Positions 7,482 through 16,394 of a stretch of DNA of 64,000 nt are shown in pieces. A program made the position numbers and the translations under genes. The notes under the pieces are model-generated. The model was given only the letters and a program-made list of their open reading frames with translations. It had not been told where the DNA came from and searched no databases. This stretch comes from Pseudomonadota bacterium (GTDB lineage: Bacteria; Pseudomonadota; Alphaproteobacteria; Micavibrionales; UBA2020): assembly GCA_021845905.1 (NCBI GenBank), contig JAJZVA010000007.1:62001-126000 (forward strand). Reading direction: 5' to 3'. The stretch's first letter is position 1. Each line of letters begins with the position of its first letter.

Positions 7482-9077
7482 ATGCAAACAGAGCACACTC
7501 AAAAAAACCAAGGCCGGAGACAACTTGCAACTGATGGCTTCAGCCACGTCAGCCACGGCATCGCCTTCGAGGACATGACCCTTGTCCGCAACGAACTGGC
7601 GGAATTCCTGCGCCTGCGCGGGGTCGGCGGCGAATATATCGGCAACGCGCAGCTCATCATCACGGAGATATTGTCGAACATCGTCAAGCATCCGGAGAAA
7701 AAGGCCAGCCGCGTGGAAATCGGCGCGCATGTCACCGACACGGAGATCAGCCTTTCCGTATCCGACGACAGCACGCCTTTTGCAAATTTCGATGCAAAAT
7801 GCGAAAAGGCGCTCGATGTCCTGCACACAGGCATAACCGGCGCCGAAACGGGCTACGGCCTTGGCTGCATCCTCGCGCTTAGCCCGACGGCGTGCTACGT
7901 GACGAAAGACAACGATCCCGATAATCTCAACCGCTTCACCGCCGCGTTGCAAATCGCCCCGCAGGTCAAGCCGGAGATGCGCAAAAAAATATTCCTGATC
8001 GACGACGATCCCGTATCGCTGCATATCCATCAGGCCATGCTGAAGGACGTTTACACCGTCGTCAGCTTCGAAAAAGCCCAAGACGCGCTCAAAGCCTTCG
8101 CGGGCGAACGGCCCGACGTCATCATCTCCGACCTTGTCATGCCAGACATGGACGGCATCGCGCTGCGCAAGGCGCTGGCCGGCATCGAAAACGGCAACAC
8201 CACGCCGTTCATCTTTCTCAGCGGCCGCGGCACCAACGAGAGCAATCCTTATATCAGCACGCTTGGCGTCGATGATTTCCTTTGCAAGCCCGTCTCTGCC
8301 GTAAGACTGCGCACAGTTTTGTCGCGTGTGCTGAACCGCTCGCACCAGATCCGCGACGCCGTCGAAAGCCGCTTTCATCAGGACATCACCGAGCTTTTGA
8401 AGCCTTCCCTGCCGGGAGGCTTCGGGTCCTGGCGTTTCACGACGCGGCACAGGCCGGTGGAAGCGGGCGGCGGCGATTTCATCCTTCATCAGCAAACCGA
8501 AGCCAGCTTCATGGGCGTGCTGATCGACGTGATGGGCCACGGGCGGCAGGCGAAATTCTTCTCCTACGTCTACGCGGGCTATTTGCGCAGCCTGTTCCAG
8601 ATGTACGCAGGTACGCTCGACGCCTCGCATTTTTTACGCTATCTCTCGCAGTCCGTCGCGGGAGATCCTTTGCTCGAAACCACGATCATGACCTGCCAGT
8701 GCTTCCAGTTTCTGCCTGAGGGAATTTTGAAAGTGGCGTCGGCGGGGCATCCCTGCCCCATTCTCGCGCGCAACGGCAAGGCGGAAGTGCTCGACGTGAA
8801 GGGCCCTTTGCCCGGGCTGGTCGGCGACAGCCTCTACGACATGAAATCCTTTCAGATGCGGCCGGGCGACAGGATCCTTTTCATGACCGACGGCTTTCTC
8901 GAAGCCTTCGACCGGCGCGGACACGCCGCGGAAGCGCTGCTGTCCTGCATTGAAGATTGCCCCGGCGGCGCGCTTGACGCCTATCTCTGGAACAAGTTTG
9001 AAACCAAATCCGAAAAGCAACGCAACAACAAGGACGACGCCACCATCATCGTCGCGGAATACGGAGGAACGCCATGA
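7482..9077 (+). CDS. HATPase-REC-PP2C partner-switching phosphatase (RsbU/RsbW-like hybrid)
   Basis: Regulator in which three signalling modules are fused (531 residues). Residues about 25-155 form an anti-sigma-type HATPase: the N box is TEILSNIVKH, with SVSDDSTPF and GYGLGC as later ATP-site motifs. Residues about 165-285 are a response-regulator receiver: LIDDDPVS acidic pair, phosphoacceptor Asp in IISDLVMPDMDG, FLSG and CKP lysine. Residues about 310-525 are a SpoIIE/PP2C phosphatase with EAGGGDF, VLIDVMGHG and FMTDGFLEAFD metal sites. The STAS gene at 9074 overlaps by 4 bp and is the obvious substrate. Known biology of Rsb systems suggests that the kinase and phosphatase set the phosphorylation state of the STAS protein. 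A cognate histidine kinase or sigma factor is not adjacent. Confidence 0.9.
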   Translation: MQTEHTQKNQGRRQLATDGFSHVSHGIAFEDMTLVRNELAEFLRLRGVGGEYIGNAQLIITEILSNIVKHPEKKASRVEIGAHVTDTEISLSVSDDSTPFANFDAKCEKALDVLHTGITGAETGYGLGCILALSPTACYVTKDNDPDNLNRFTAALQIAPQVKPEMRKKIFLIDDDPVSLHIHQAMLKDVYTVVSFEKAQDALKAFAGERPDVIISDLVMPDMDGIALRKALAGIENGNTTPFIFLSGRGTNESNPYISTLGVDDFLCKPVSAVRLRTVLSRVLNRSHQIRDAVESRFHQDITELLKPSLPGGFGSWRFTTRHRPVEAGGGDFILHQQTEASFMGVLIDVMGHGRQAKFFSYVYAGYLRSLFQMYAGTLDASHFLRYLSQSVAGDPLLETTIMTCQCFQFLPEGILKVASAGHPCPILARNGKAEVLDVKGPLPGLVGDSLYDMKSFQMRPGDRILFMTDGFLEAFDRRGHAAEALLSCIEDCPGGALDAYLWNKFETKSEKQRNNKDDATIIVAEYGGTP

Positions 9078-9433
9078 ACATCGGACACAAACTCGAGATA
9101 GAACTGAACGACGCGTTTTCGACCATCCGCTTCTTCGGATATGTCGACGCCGCGACGACGGAAGACGCGCGCGGCGTGATCGCGGCGAAGATACCCGAAA
9201 ACTCCGGCAATATCGTCATCGATCTCGCCCAGGTGGAATTTCTCGACAGTCACGGCGTCGGCCTGTTCGTCTCGCTGCTCAAAAAAGCGCACAAGAACGG
9301 CGGACGCCTGTTCATCATCTCGGCGGAAGGCCAGCCCGCCTCGGTGCTGAACATCGTCGGCTTCAACAACACCCTTGTCACCTACTGCGAGAACATGCAA
9401 CAGGCGAAAGGCCTGATCACCGGGAGAAGATAA
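9074..9433 (+). CDS. STAS-domain anti-sigma factor antagonist-like protein
   Basis: A 119-residue single STAS domain of the SpoIIAA/RsbV type. The segment VIDLAQVEFLDSHGVGLFVSLL carries the serine (in LDSHG) that HATPase kinases phosphorylate in this family; it is followed by GGRLFIISAEGQPASVLNIVGF. It overlaps the end of the HATPase-REC-PP2C gene (ATGA), so the two are translated together and form a likely enzyme-substrate pair. The downstream partner, an anti-sigma factor or another effector, is not in this window. It converges with the leftward operon ending at 9442, with no visible terminator in the 8-bp gap. Confidence 0.92.
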   Translation: MNIGHKLEIELNDAFSTIRFFGYVDAATTEDARGVIAAKIPENSGNIVIDLAQVEFLDSHGVGLFVSLLKKAHKNGGRLFIISAEGQPASVLNIVGFNNTLVTYCENMQQAKGLITGRR

Positions 9434-9441
9434 GCCCGCGC

Positions 9442-11586
9442 TCAGTCTTTGCGGGAGAAAACGCCTTTTCCGCTTTCGCGCGCCCAGACGCCGAGCAGGC
9501 CGCCGAGCACCGCCAGAAGCAGAAAGGCGTTGGGGAAAAGCGCCGCGCCCTGCACCGCCTCGACGACGTAAGCGCCGTTTCTTTTGACGCCAATCCAGTC
9601 CGCGCCGCCGAAAGACCCCGCGGACGCACCGACGCTGCGCAGCGAAAACCGCGGCTGTTCGTCATACCAGATCATCGCGCCATGGGTTTTTTCGACCAGC
9701 GGGGCGAGTTTCTTCTCCGTCGTGCGCACGTCGGAAAATTCGCGGCTGACGCCGGTGCCGACAATCGCAAAGGCGCTTTTCCTGCCATTGCTGAAACGGT
9801 AAAGGCCGTTGCCGCCTGCCGTCACGGCGGCGCTCACCCAGCCTTTTTTCGCACCTGCGGACATCGGGACGTTTTCCGTCTTTCCATCGGGACGCGTCAG
9901 CGTGACGGGCAACGGCGGCGGCGTCAGCGCGCGCTCGGAAACGGTAATGACGCCGCCATGAACCTCCGCCTTGATATAATCGGACGCCAGCGACGGCTCT
10001 TTCATCAGCCAGTGGGCGACGCGGCGGAGCAACCCGACATAAGGCCCGCCGCCATCCGGCGCGAAGGCGCCTGATTCAAAATTTGGATGCGAAGCATCCA
10101 GGCCTTTCGCCCACATCCAGGCATTGTCGGAGGCCAGCACCGCGACGCGCCCCTTGCCGACCTTGTCCACCACCAGCAGGGGTTTTCCGTTCAATCCCGT
10201 CATCAGGGTTTCGCCGCGCGTCTTCACGACATCCTCTTGCGTCAGCCAGCGTCCCCATGGCGCGCCGTTTCCGTCATTCACCGGCAATCCCGCGGTGACG
10301 GGATGGCGCTTGCCGATATCCGTCAGCTGCGGCACGTAAGGCCCCTGCAGAAGATCGTCCGGCTGCGGCGCGGGCGCGACGGGAAGGATAGAGGCAAGAT
10401 CAGTTTTGAAAAGACCTTCCGCGCGCCTGTCCGCGCCAAGTTCCATCAGGAAAGCACCGCCGCCGCGCACGTATTTGGCAATGTTGGCGAAATATTGCGG
10501 CTGCAGCAGGCCGTATTGCGCGTAATCGTCGAAGATGATGAGATCGAAGTCGTCGATCTTCTTTTCGAACAGTTCCTCGACCGGAAAAGCGATCAGCGCC
10601 ATCTGGCTTTCCGGCGTCGGATCGAAGGAATCCGGAGAGCGCAGAATGGTGAAATGGACAAGGTCGATCGACGGGTCGGACTTCAAAAGGTCGCGCCACG
10701 CCCGCTCGCCGATGTGTGGCTTGCCGGAGACGAGCAAAACCTTCAGCCGGTCGCGCACGCCGTTGACGATGACGTCGGCCGTGTTGTTGAGCAAGGTGAG
10801 CTCGCCCTTCGCCGGCGGCACCGAAAAGGAGAAGACGTTCTGGCCGGGATGCTTCAATTTGAAAGTGAAGCTTTGCACCGCGCCCGGCGCGACCGTGGCC
10901 GCGCTGACGGGTTTTCCGTCCTCTGCAACGTCGAGCGGGATTGTTTCTCCCTGTGCGCCGTGACTGACGTCGACCTTGACCCTGATCGTCACCGGCTTGC
11001 TCAGCAATCCGTATTCCGGCGCGGAGACGACGCTGACGCGGCGGTCGAACGCGTCTTTCTTTCCGGTCAGCACCACGCTGAACGGCGCGAGCTTTTCCCA
11101 CGGGCCGATATCGCGCGGCACGTCGTCAACCTCGCCGTCGGTGATGAGAACCGTGCCCGCGATGCGCGACAAAGGCAGGTCCGCAAGACGTTCGCGCAGG
11201 ACGGAGAAGAGTTCCGTGTCCTGATTGCGCACGCTCGCGGGATCAAGCCCCGCATGCACCACGACCGGCTGGACGTTCGGCATGGATTTCAATTCGTCTT
11301 TTATGCGCGCGAGGATTTTTTCAGCCGTCTTGTCGCGCCCGGCGATCTTCTCGCTCGGCGAGTCGTCGACCACGACGACAAGCTTGTCCGGCAAAGGCTT
11401 GCGCCGCTCGCGAATGACGGACGGATCAAGCAGCAAAACCGCCAGCAGGGCGAAAAACAACGCCCGCGCGTAAAAATCCGGCGCATGCTTCCAGCGCGCC
11501 GTCAGCGCGACGACGACGGCGAAGCCTGCCGCCACGGCGAGCAGCGCATAAGGCAAAAGCGGCGAAAGCTGGAACGAAGCGTTCAT
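9442..11586 (-). CDS. membrane protein with vWA-like and glutamine-amidotransferase-like regions
   Basis: Large inner-membrane protein (714 residues) that follows the DUF58 and DUF4159 genes in many alphaproteobacteria. Two N-terminal helices (LLPYALLAVAAGFAVVVAL and ALFFALLAVLLLDP) are followed by LVVVVDDSPSEK, where DDSPS fits the DxSxS metal site of von Willebrand A domains. Around residues 340-450 is a class-I-amidotransferase-like fold (FDLIIFDDYAQYG, GGGAFLMELGAD). One more helix lies near the C-terminus (FLLLAVLGGLLGVWA). The start overlaps the upstream DUF4159 gene by 4 bp. It probably acts in a membrane-associated complex, perhaps chaperone-like as in MoxR/Bat systems; the exact role is unknown. 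Confidence 0.8.
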   Translation of the reverse strand: MNASFQLSPLLPYALLAVAAGFAVVVALTARWKHAPDFYARALFFALLAVLLLDPSVIRERRKPLPDKLVVVVDDSPSEKIAGRDKTAEKILARIKDELKSMPNVQPVVVHAGLDPASVRNQDTELFSVLRERLADLPLSRIAGTVLITDGEVDDVPRDIGPWEKLAPFSVVLTGKKDAFDRRVSVVSAPEYGLLSKPVTIRVKVDVSHGAQGETIPLDVAEDGKPVSAATVAPGAVQSFTFKLKHPGQNVFSFSVPPAKGELTLLNNTADVIVNGVRDRLKVLLVSGKPHIGERAWRDLLKSDPSIDLVHFTILRSPDSFDPTPESQMALIAFPVEELFEKKIDDFDLIIFDDYAQYGLLQPQYFANIAKYVRGGGAFLMELGADRRAEGLFKTDLASILPVAPAPQPDDLLQGPYVPQLTDIGKRHPVTAGLPVNDGNGAPWGRWLTQEDVVKTRGETLMTGLNGKPLLVVDKVGKGRVAVLASDNAWMWAKGLDASHPNFESGAFAPDGGGPYVGLLRRVAHWLMKEPSLASDYIKAEVHGGVITVSERALTPPPLPVTLTRPDGKTENVPMSAGAKKGWVSAAVTAGGNGLYRFSNGRKSAFAIVGTGVSREFSDVRTTEKKLAPLVEKTHGAMIWYDEQPRFSLRSVGASAGSFGGADWIGVKRNGAYVVEAVQGAALFPNAFLLLAVLGGLLGVWARESGKGVFSRKD

Positions 11587-14249
11587 TGCCCGAGCCTCTT
11601 CAGAATGTAAGGCGTGTGGATCTGGTCCGCCTTGTAGTTGCCGGTGAGCGCGACCATGAGAAGGTTGATGCCGAAGCGGTAGGCCATCTCGCGCTGCGCC
11701 TCGCCGCCGGGCTGCACGGGATAGCGCGCGCGGTCGCCATTGTCCTCCGTCCAGGCCGCCGCCCAGTCGTCGCCGCCGATCAGCACCGAGGTGACTCCGT
11801 CATGCAGGGGGCTCGGATCTTTTTCCGTCCAGAGCGTGCCGCTGTCGTACTGCCCCGGGAAATCATGAAGCAGATAAAAGCTTTTGGTGAGTATGTCGTT
11901 TTTGCCGACCGGCGCGAGCGCGGGAATGTCGATGTCGCGCGTCAGGCGGCGCAGCGCGCGCAGGCCGGGCGTGGATGTCGCGCCATTGAATTGTCCGTCG
12001 CGCGTGTCGAACAAAATCAATCCGCCCTGATTGATGTAGTTCTGTATGTTCGCGGCCGCGCGCCGGTCGAGGTCCGGCTCGGCGGACGTCATCGGCCAGT
12101 AGATCATCGGGTAATAGGCAAGATTGTCCTTGTCCGGATCGACGCCGACGACGCCTTTCACTTGCGCCGCTGTGCGCAGGGTGATCTCCTCGCCCAGGCC
12201 TTCGAGCCCGTCGCGGCTGAGATGATCGACGGCGGCATCTCCGGTTTTGATGTAAGCGAGAAAAAGCCCCGAGACGAGATCGGCGGGCGTCGGGGCGGCG
12301 GCGTACGCGGGCGTCACGGCAAGAAACAGCGCCATCAACGCCATCAGCCCGCGCAGACGGAACGTCGCCAGCGTATCTGCCAGCAACAGCAGAACGGCCC
12401 ACTTCAGCAACACCGTTTTCAAATCATGCCCTCCGGTCTTGCCATACGTCTCGACCGTTGCCGACGCGGGAATGTTTCCAAGCGGTTGCACGGGCAGCAA
12501 GGCGTCGCCGAGGTTGAACGCCGAAAAATCCAGCGCGCTGCCGTAAAGTCCCGGCGGCGTTTGCGGCGATGGAAAAAAATTCCCGTGCGGCGCGATGTGC
12601 CGGACGATGGCGTTGTCGTCAGGCGGCGCGAGATGCCCGAAACCATCCATCAGCGCCAGCGGCGGCAAAGTCGTTTGCGCCCTGTAATCGGTGATCCCGT
12701 TGCTTAAATCCACCATCCGCCGCAAGGCCGCGACATAGAGGCCGGAATAGCAGAAGTTCGACCATGAAGGCCCCGCCGTGGTGTGCACGAGGACAAGCGT
12801 GCCCTTGTCCATCCGGCTGCCGGTGATCAGCGGCGTGCCGTCGGCAAGCTGAAGCCAGGTTTTAGCGAACAGGCCGGGCGTCGGATCGGCCAGCACCTGC
12901 CGCGTCACGGTCGTGTCCGGCGACGCGGGCAGGCCATAGAGCGGGCTCTGCGCCAAGATCGGCGCGAGATGCAAAGGTTTCTCCCATGTCATCGCGCCCT
13001 GCATCGCGCGCGCGCCGGAGCGCAAGGGCACGGGCAGCAGCGGATCGTCGTCGCTGTGCGCGGCAAGGTTCGGCCCCGAAAAGCGGATCAAAAACCCGCC
13101 CTGATCGACCCAGTGGCGCAGCTCTTCTTTTTCCGGCATGGTCAGCGCCGCGCTGTCCGGCCATACCAGCACGGCTTCGCGTTTCTTGAAAAGATCGGCG
13201 AGACTCCCGACCGCGATTTGATCTTCCGGCTCCAGCGCGCGGCGAATGTAATAGGCGCCGCTGAGGAAATCCCGCGTTTCGCGCGCCGCGGTGGCGGAGA
13301 TGATGCCGACGGGCCGCTTTTTCCATTGCGTATTGGTAAGAAAAACAGCGGACGCCATGTTCACGCCGCTGACGGAGAGCCGCGCGATTTTATTGCGCAC
13401 TTCAGGCAAAATGTTCCACGTGAAACATTTATTTTTGTCTCCGGCGGGAAAAACAACCCTTGTTTCATCGACAATATCTCCGCCCGCAGTGTAAGCCGCG
13501 ACGGTAACCGTTTCAGGGTGTTTCATGGCGTGCAAGCGCTCGATGCAATAGCGCGCATCCTCACCATGCCGCAAAATGACCGGATCGTTGACACGGCTGT
13601 CCGTCACCACCGCGTTCATGTTCTTGAGCAGGTCCCGCGAGTCGAGCGCGTCGGGCGTGATGCCGTCGCTGAACAGCACCGCATAGCCCGGCCGTTTTTT
13701 CTTCTCGATTTTGCCAACCAGCGCGGCGGCCTTCGCGGGATCTGTCGGCCACGGCTGCGGCGCGAGCCGCTCCGCCCATTTCATCGCCTGCGCCGCTTCC
13801 ATCGGGCCGTACATGCGCACATGCCCGTCCTGCGCGGACGGCGCGGTCGGGATGACGATCACCGGCCTGCCGCTCCGCCTGATCTGCTCCAGCATGTCGT
13901 CGAGCTTTGCGATGCGCGCCTGCCAGTGGCTGGCCGACGCCCAGCCGTTGTCGAACGCGATCAGAACGTCGCCTTCGGTTGAGGAAAAAACCGGCGGCGC
14001 AGGATGCAGCACCGGTTCGGCAAAAGCGAGGATGAACAAAAGAGCGGCGAGAACGCGCAGCAGCAACAGCCACCACGGCGCGCGCGCGGCGGTCTTGCGC
14101 TTCGTTTCGATATCTTTAAGAAGAAAAAACGCCGGAAACTTCACCGTCTTCGGCCGGGGCGGCATCGCGCGCAGCAGCCACCACAGCACGGGCAGAACGG
14201 CAACGGCGCCCAGCAGCCACGGGAACAGGAATGTCATTCCCTCAAGCAT
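11583..14249 (-). CDS. BatA-N-terminal / DUF4159 membrane protein
   Basis: An 888-residue membrane protein. The N-terminus (FLFPWLLGAVAVLPVLWWLLRAMPP and APWWLLLLRVLAALLFILAFAEPVL) matches the aerotolerance-regulator (BatA) N-terminal domain, and a degenerate vWA-like region follows (VLIAFDNGWASASHW). A further membrane segment lies near residue 640 (LLADTLATFRLRGLMALMALFLAV). The last 220 residues are a DUF4159 domain (YYPMIYWPMTSAEPDLD, GGLILFDTRDGQF, GGEAQREMAYRFGINLLMVALTGNYKADQIHTPYILKRLG). It overlaps DUF58 upstream by 8 bp and the vWA-like gene downstream by 4 bp. A parS-like 16-mer lies in its coding sequence at 13412-13427. Confidence 0.88.
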   Translation of the reverse strand: MLEGMTFLFPWLLGAVAVLPVLWWLLRAMPPRPKTVKFPAFFLLKDIETKRKTAARAPWWLLLLRVLAALLFILAFAEPVLHPAPPVFSSTEGDVLIAFDNGWASASHWQARIAKLDDMLEQIRRSGRPVIVIPTAPSAQDGHVRMYGPMEAAQAMKWAERLAPQPWPTDPAKAAALVGKIEKKKRPGYAVLFSDGITPDALDSRDLLKNMNAVVTDSRVNDPVILRHGEDARYCIERLHAMKHPETVTVAAYTAGGDIVDETRVVFPAGDKNKCFTWNILPEVRNKIARLSVSGVNMASAVFLTNTQWKKRPVGIISATAARETRDFLSGAYYIRRALEPEDQIAVGSLADLFKKREAVLVWPDSAALTMPEKEELRHWVDQGGFLIRFSGPNLAAHSDDDPLLPVPLRSGARAMQGAMTWEKPLHLAPILAQSPLYGLPASPDTTVTRQVLADPTPGLFAKTWLQLADGTPLITGSRMDKGTLVLVHTTAGPSWSNFCYSGLYVAALRRMVDLSNGITDYRAQTTLPPLALMDGFGHLAPPDDNAIVRHIAPHGNFFPSPQTPPGLYGSALDFSAFNLGDALLPVQPLGNIPASATVETYGKTGGHDLKTVLLKWAVLLLLADTLATFRLRGLMALMALFLAVTPAYAAAPTPADLVSGLFLAYIKTGDAAVDHLSRDGLEGLGEEITLRTAAQVKGVVGVDPDKDNLAYYPMIYWPMTSAEPDLDRRAAANIQNYINQGGLILFDTRDGQFNGATSTPGLRALRRLTRDIDIPALAPVGKNDILTKSFYLLHDFPGQYDSGTLWTEKDPSPLHDGVTSVLIGGDDWAAAWTEDNGDRARYPVQPGGEAQREMAYRFGINLLMVALTGNYKADQIHTPYILKRLGQ
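13412..13427. other. parS-like centromere site
   Basis: The 16-mer TGTTCCACGTGAAACA differs at one position from the palindromic ParB-binding consensus TGTTTCACGTGAAACA, at a position known to vary among natural parS sites. It lies inside the DUF4159 gene, as many chromosomal parS sites lie in coding DNA. parS sites cluster near the replication origin, so its presence suggests an origin-proximal location. parA and parB are not in the window, and I noticed no second copy. Confidence 0.65.
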
Positions 14250-15111
14250 GCGTCCCCAGCACGCCGCAAAGCTGCGCCAGCGCGGTTTCCGGCTTCACGG
14301 CGGTCGAAAAGCTTTCGAACCGCCAGCCGGAGCGCCGCGCCATTTCATCCAACGCCGCCTGGTGCGCGGCGAATTTGCGCGCGTAAACATCGCGGATCGC
14401 CTCGACCTGCGCAATGTCCGCCGCATCTATCCCCTCGATATCCTCGAAGCGCACGCGGCCTTTGTAGGGCAGGTCTTTTTCGGCGGGATCGAACACCTGC
14501 ACCAGCGTGCCCGTCACATGACGTGCAGCGAGGCGCGCGCAAAAGTCGCGCACGTCCTCAAGCGGCGCATAGAAATCGCCGATGAGGATGACATGTGAAA
14601 AAGCGGCGACGGGCCGCGCGCCCTCGGTCATCTCTTTTTGCGCGGGCAGGGCCGCGAAGATGCGCTCCACCGCGGCCACGCCGGTTTGCGGCGCAAGGCC
14701 GGAGCCGAGCAAGCCCGTCTGCTCGCCGCCGTTGAGCAAGACGATGCCGAGCGCGAGCAGAAGCGTTTCCGCGTATTCTTTTTTGATGCCGAAATCCATC
14801 GAAGCGGAGGCGTCGCGCCACAACCATGCCGTCTGCGCCGCTTCCCATTCCATCTCGCGGATGAACACCCCGCCGTGTTCCACGGCTGAATCAAAACCTC
14901 CGCGCTTGGCCGTCTGCCGCCAGTCGATGTCGCGCCGCGCGTCGCCCGGCGCCCAGGGACGGAACTGCCAGAAGGTTTCGCCCGTGCCGGTGCGGCGGCG
15001 GCCATGCACGCCTTTCATCACCGCGTGGGCGACACGCTCCGCCCTGAGCAGCAGATCGAGATTGCCCGCGATCTTTCCGGCCCTGGCCAGCCTGTCCGTG
15101 TCTTTGCTCAT
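14242..15111 (-). CDS. DUF58 domain-containing protein
   Basis: A 289-residue DUF58 protein of the MoxR-associated type. Conserved features include GRRRTGTGETFWQFRPWAPGDARRDIDWRQTAKRG near residues 38-70, and VFIREMEWEAAQTAWLWRDASASMDF, which includes a DASASM variant of the vWA metal motif DxSxS. The C-terminal half continues the vWA fold (VILIGDFYAPLEDV). It overlaps rsmB upstream by 4 bp and DUF4159 downstream by 8 bp, so all three are translationally linked. In most genomes a moxR ATPase stands directly upstream; here its place is taken by rsmB. Role in complex assembly or envelope stress is inferred from family context only. Confidence 0.88.
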   Translation of the reverse strand: MSKDTDRLARAGKIAGNLDLLLRAERVAHAVMKGVHGRRRTGTGETFWQFRPWAPGDARRDIDWRQTAKRGGFDSAVEHGGVFIREMEWEAAQTAWLWRDASASMDFGIKKEYAETLLLALGIVLLNGGEQTGLLGSGLAPQTGVAAVERIFAALPAQKEMTEGARPVAAFSHVILIGDFYAPLEDVRDFCARLAARHVTGTLVQVFDPAEKDLPYKGRVRFEDIEGIDAADIAQVEAIRDVYARKFAAHQAALDEMARRSGWRFESFSTAVKPETALAQLCGVLGTHA

Positions 15112-16367
15112 GATGCGGTTTTGACGAGAGCCGCGGCGAAAAAGCCGTCCGTTCCGTGCTGCAGGGGCGTGAGCTTCAGAAAATCGCCGGAGACGGAAAA
15201 TTCCGGATGCGCCGCGACGAAGGCCGCGACCTGATCCTCGTTTTCATCGTTGAGCAGCGAGCATGTCGCGTAGACCAGGCGCCCGCCGGGCTTGACGAGC
15301 CGTTGAGCGCCTTCCAGCACGTCGCGCTGCATCCGCAAAAGCTCTTCCAGCTTCGGCCCGAGCTGCCGCCAGCGTCTGTCCGGCTCGCGCCGCCACGTGC
15401 CGCTGCCCGTGCAGGGCGCGTCGACCAGCACGAGGTCGAAATAATTTTTATGCCGCTTCGGCCATTTGTCGCCCGCTTCTCCCAAGGCATGCGTCTCGAT
15501 ATTGTGCACGTCGGCGCGGCGAAAGCGCAATTTGGCCTTTTCGAGCCGGTCGGCCAGCACGTCGAGCGCGACGATGCGCCCCTTGTTGTTCATCGCCGCC
15601 GCCAGCGCCAGCGTTTTTCCGCCCGCGCCCGCGCAATAGTCCGCGACCTGCGTGCCGGGCCGGGCGTCGGCGAACACCGCGATCATCTGCGAGCCTTCAT
15701 CCTGAAACTCGATCGTGCCGTCCTTGTAAAATTCATGCTGCGAAAGTTGCGGGCGGCCCTCCACGCGGATGGCGACGGGGGAAAGCTTTCCTGCTTCCGC
15801 GGCGAAGCCGTCTTTTTTGAGCTTGGCCAGCGCGTTGTCGCGCGTGGCTTTGATGGTGTTGACGCGCACGTCCACCGCGCCGGGCGGCGCGTGCAAGGCC
15901 GTCATCTCCGCCTCATACGCCGCGCCGAAGCTCCGTTGCAGGCGCTCGAACGCCCAGTCCGGGCATTCCGTCTTCTCGCGCAACGGCAGGTGCGGATGCA
16001 AAAGATTCTGCCGGTCGAGCGCCCTGACGAGCTTGCGCTCCCCTTCCGACAAAGGCTCCGGCGCGAAACGCTCGCCGGAGAAAAGCAGTTCCATCGAAGC
16101 GGGGCTGTGCTCGCGCTCGAACATCAAATCGGCGATGACGAGGTTGCGCGGATTGACCTCCGCCCCCGCCCGCGCGATATGCCAGCCGAGCCGGTGATAC
16201 GTGCGGATGACGCGGTAGGCGCGGGTGTTGATCGCGGCGCGGTCTTTCGAGCCGATAAAGCGCCGGTTGCGGAAATACGCGCTGACAAGCGCCTCCGCCG
16301 GACGATCCGACGCGGCGATCTCCGCCATAAGCTCGATAACCGCCTCGATGCGGGCCGCTGGAAGCAT
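15108..16367 (-). CDS. rsmB: 16S rRNA (cytosine-5) methyltransferase, RsmB/NOL1-NOP2-Sun family
   Basis: SAM-dependent m5C methyltransferase of the RsmB group, which modifies C967 of 16S rRNA in E. coli. It has 419 residues. The N-terminal 130 residues form the NusB-like domain. The catalytic domain carries the SAM loop DYCAGAGGKTLALAA, DAPCTGSGTWRREPD with the first catalytic cysteine, and YATCSLLNDENEDQV with the second. All key residues are present. The position between guaB and the DUF58 gene follows the common alphaproteobacterial guaB-rsmB pairing. Which cytosine is methylated cannot be decided from sequence alone. Confidence 0.9.
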   Translation of the reverse strand: MLPAARIEAVIELMAEIAASDRPAEALVSAYFRNRRFIGSKDRAAINTRAYRVIRTYHRLGWHIARAGAEVNPRNLVIADLMFEREHSPASMELLFSGERFAPEPLSEGERKLVRALDRQNLLHPHLPLREKTECPDWAFERLQRSFGAAYEAEMTALHAPPGAVDVRVNTIKATRDNALAKLKKDGFAAEAGKLSPVAIRVEGRPQLSQHEFYKDGTIEFQDEGSQMIAVFADARPGTQVADYCAGAGGKTLALAAAMNNKGRIVALDVLADRLEKAKLRFRRADVHNIETHALGEAGDKWPKRHKNYFDLVLVDAPCTGSGTWRREPDRRWRQLGPKLEELLRMQRDVLEGAQRLVKPGGRLVYATCSLLNDENEDQVAAFVAAHPEFSVSGDFLKLTPLQHGTDGFFAAALVKTAS

Positions 16368-16394
16368 GATTTCAATCCCTTCGCGCTTTAAAAG

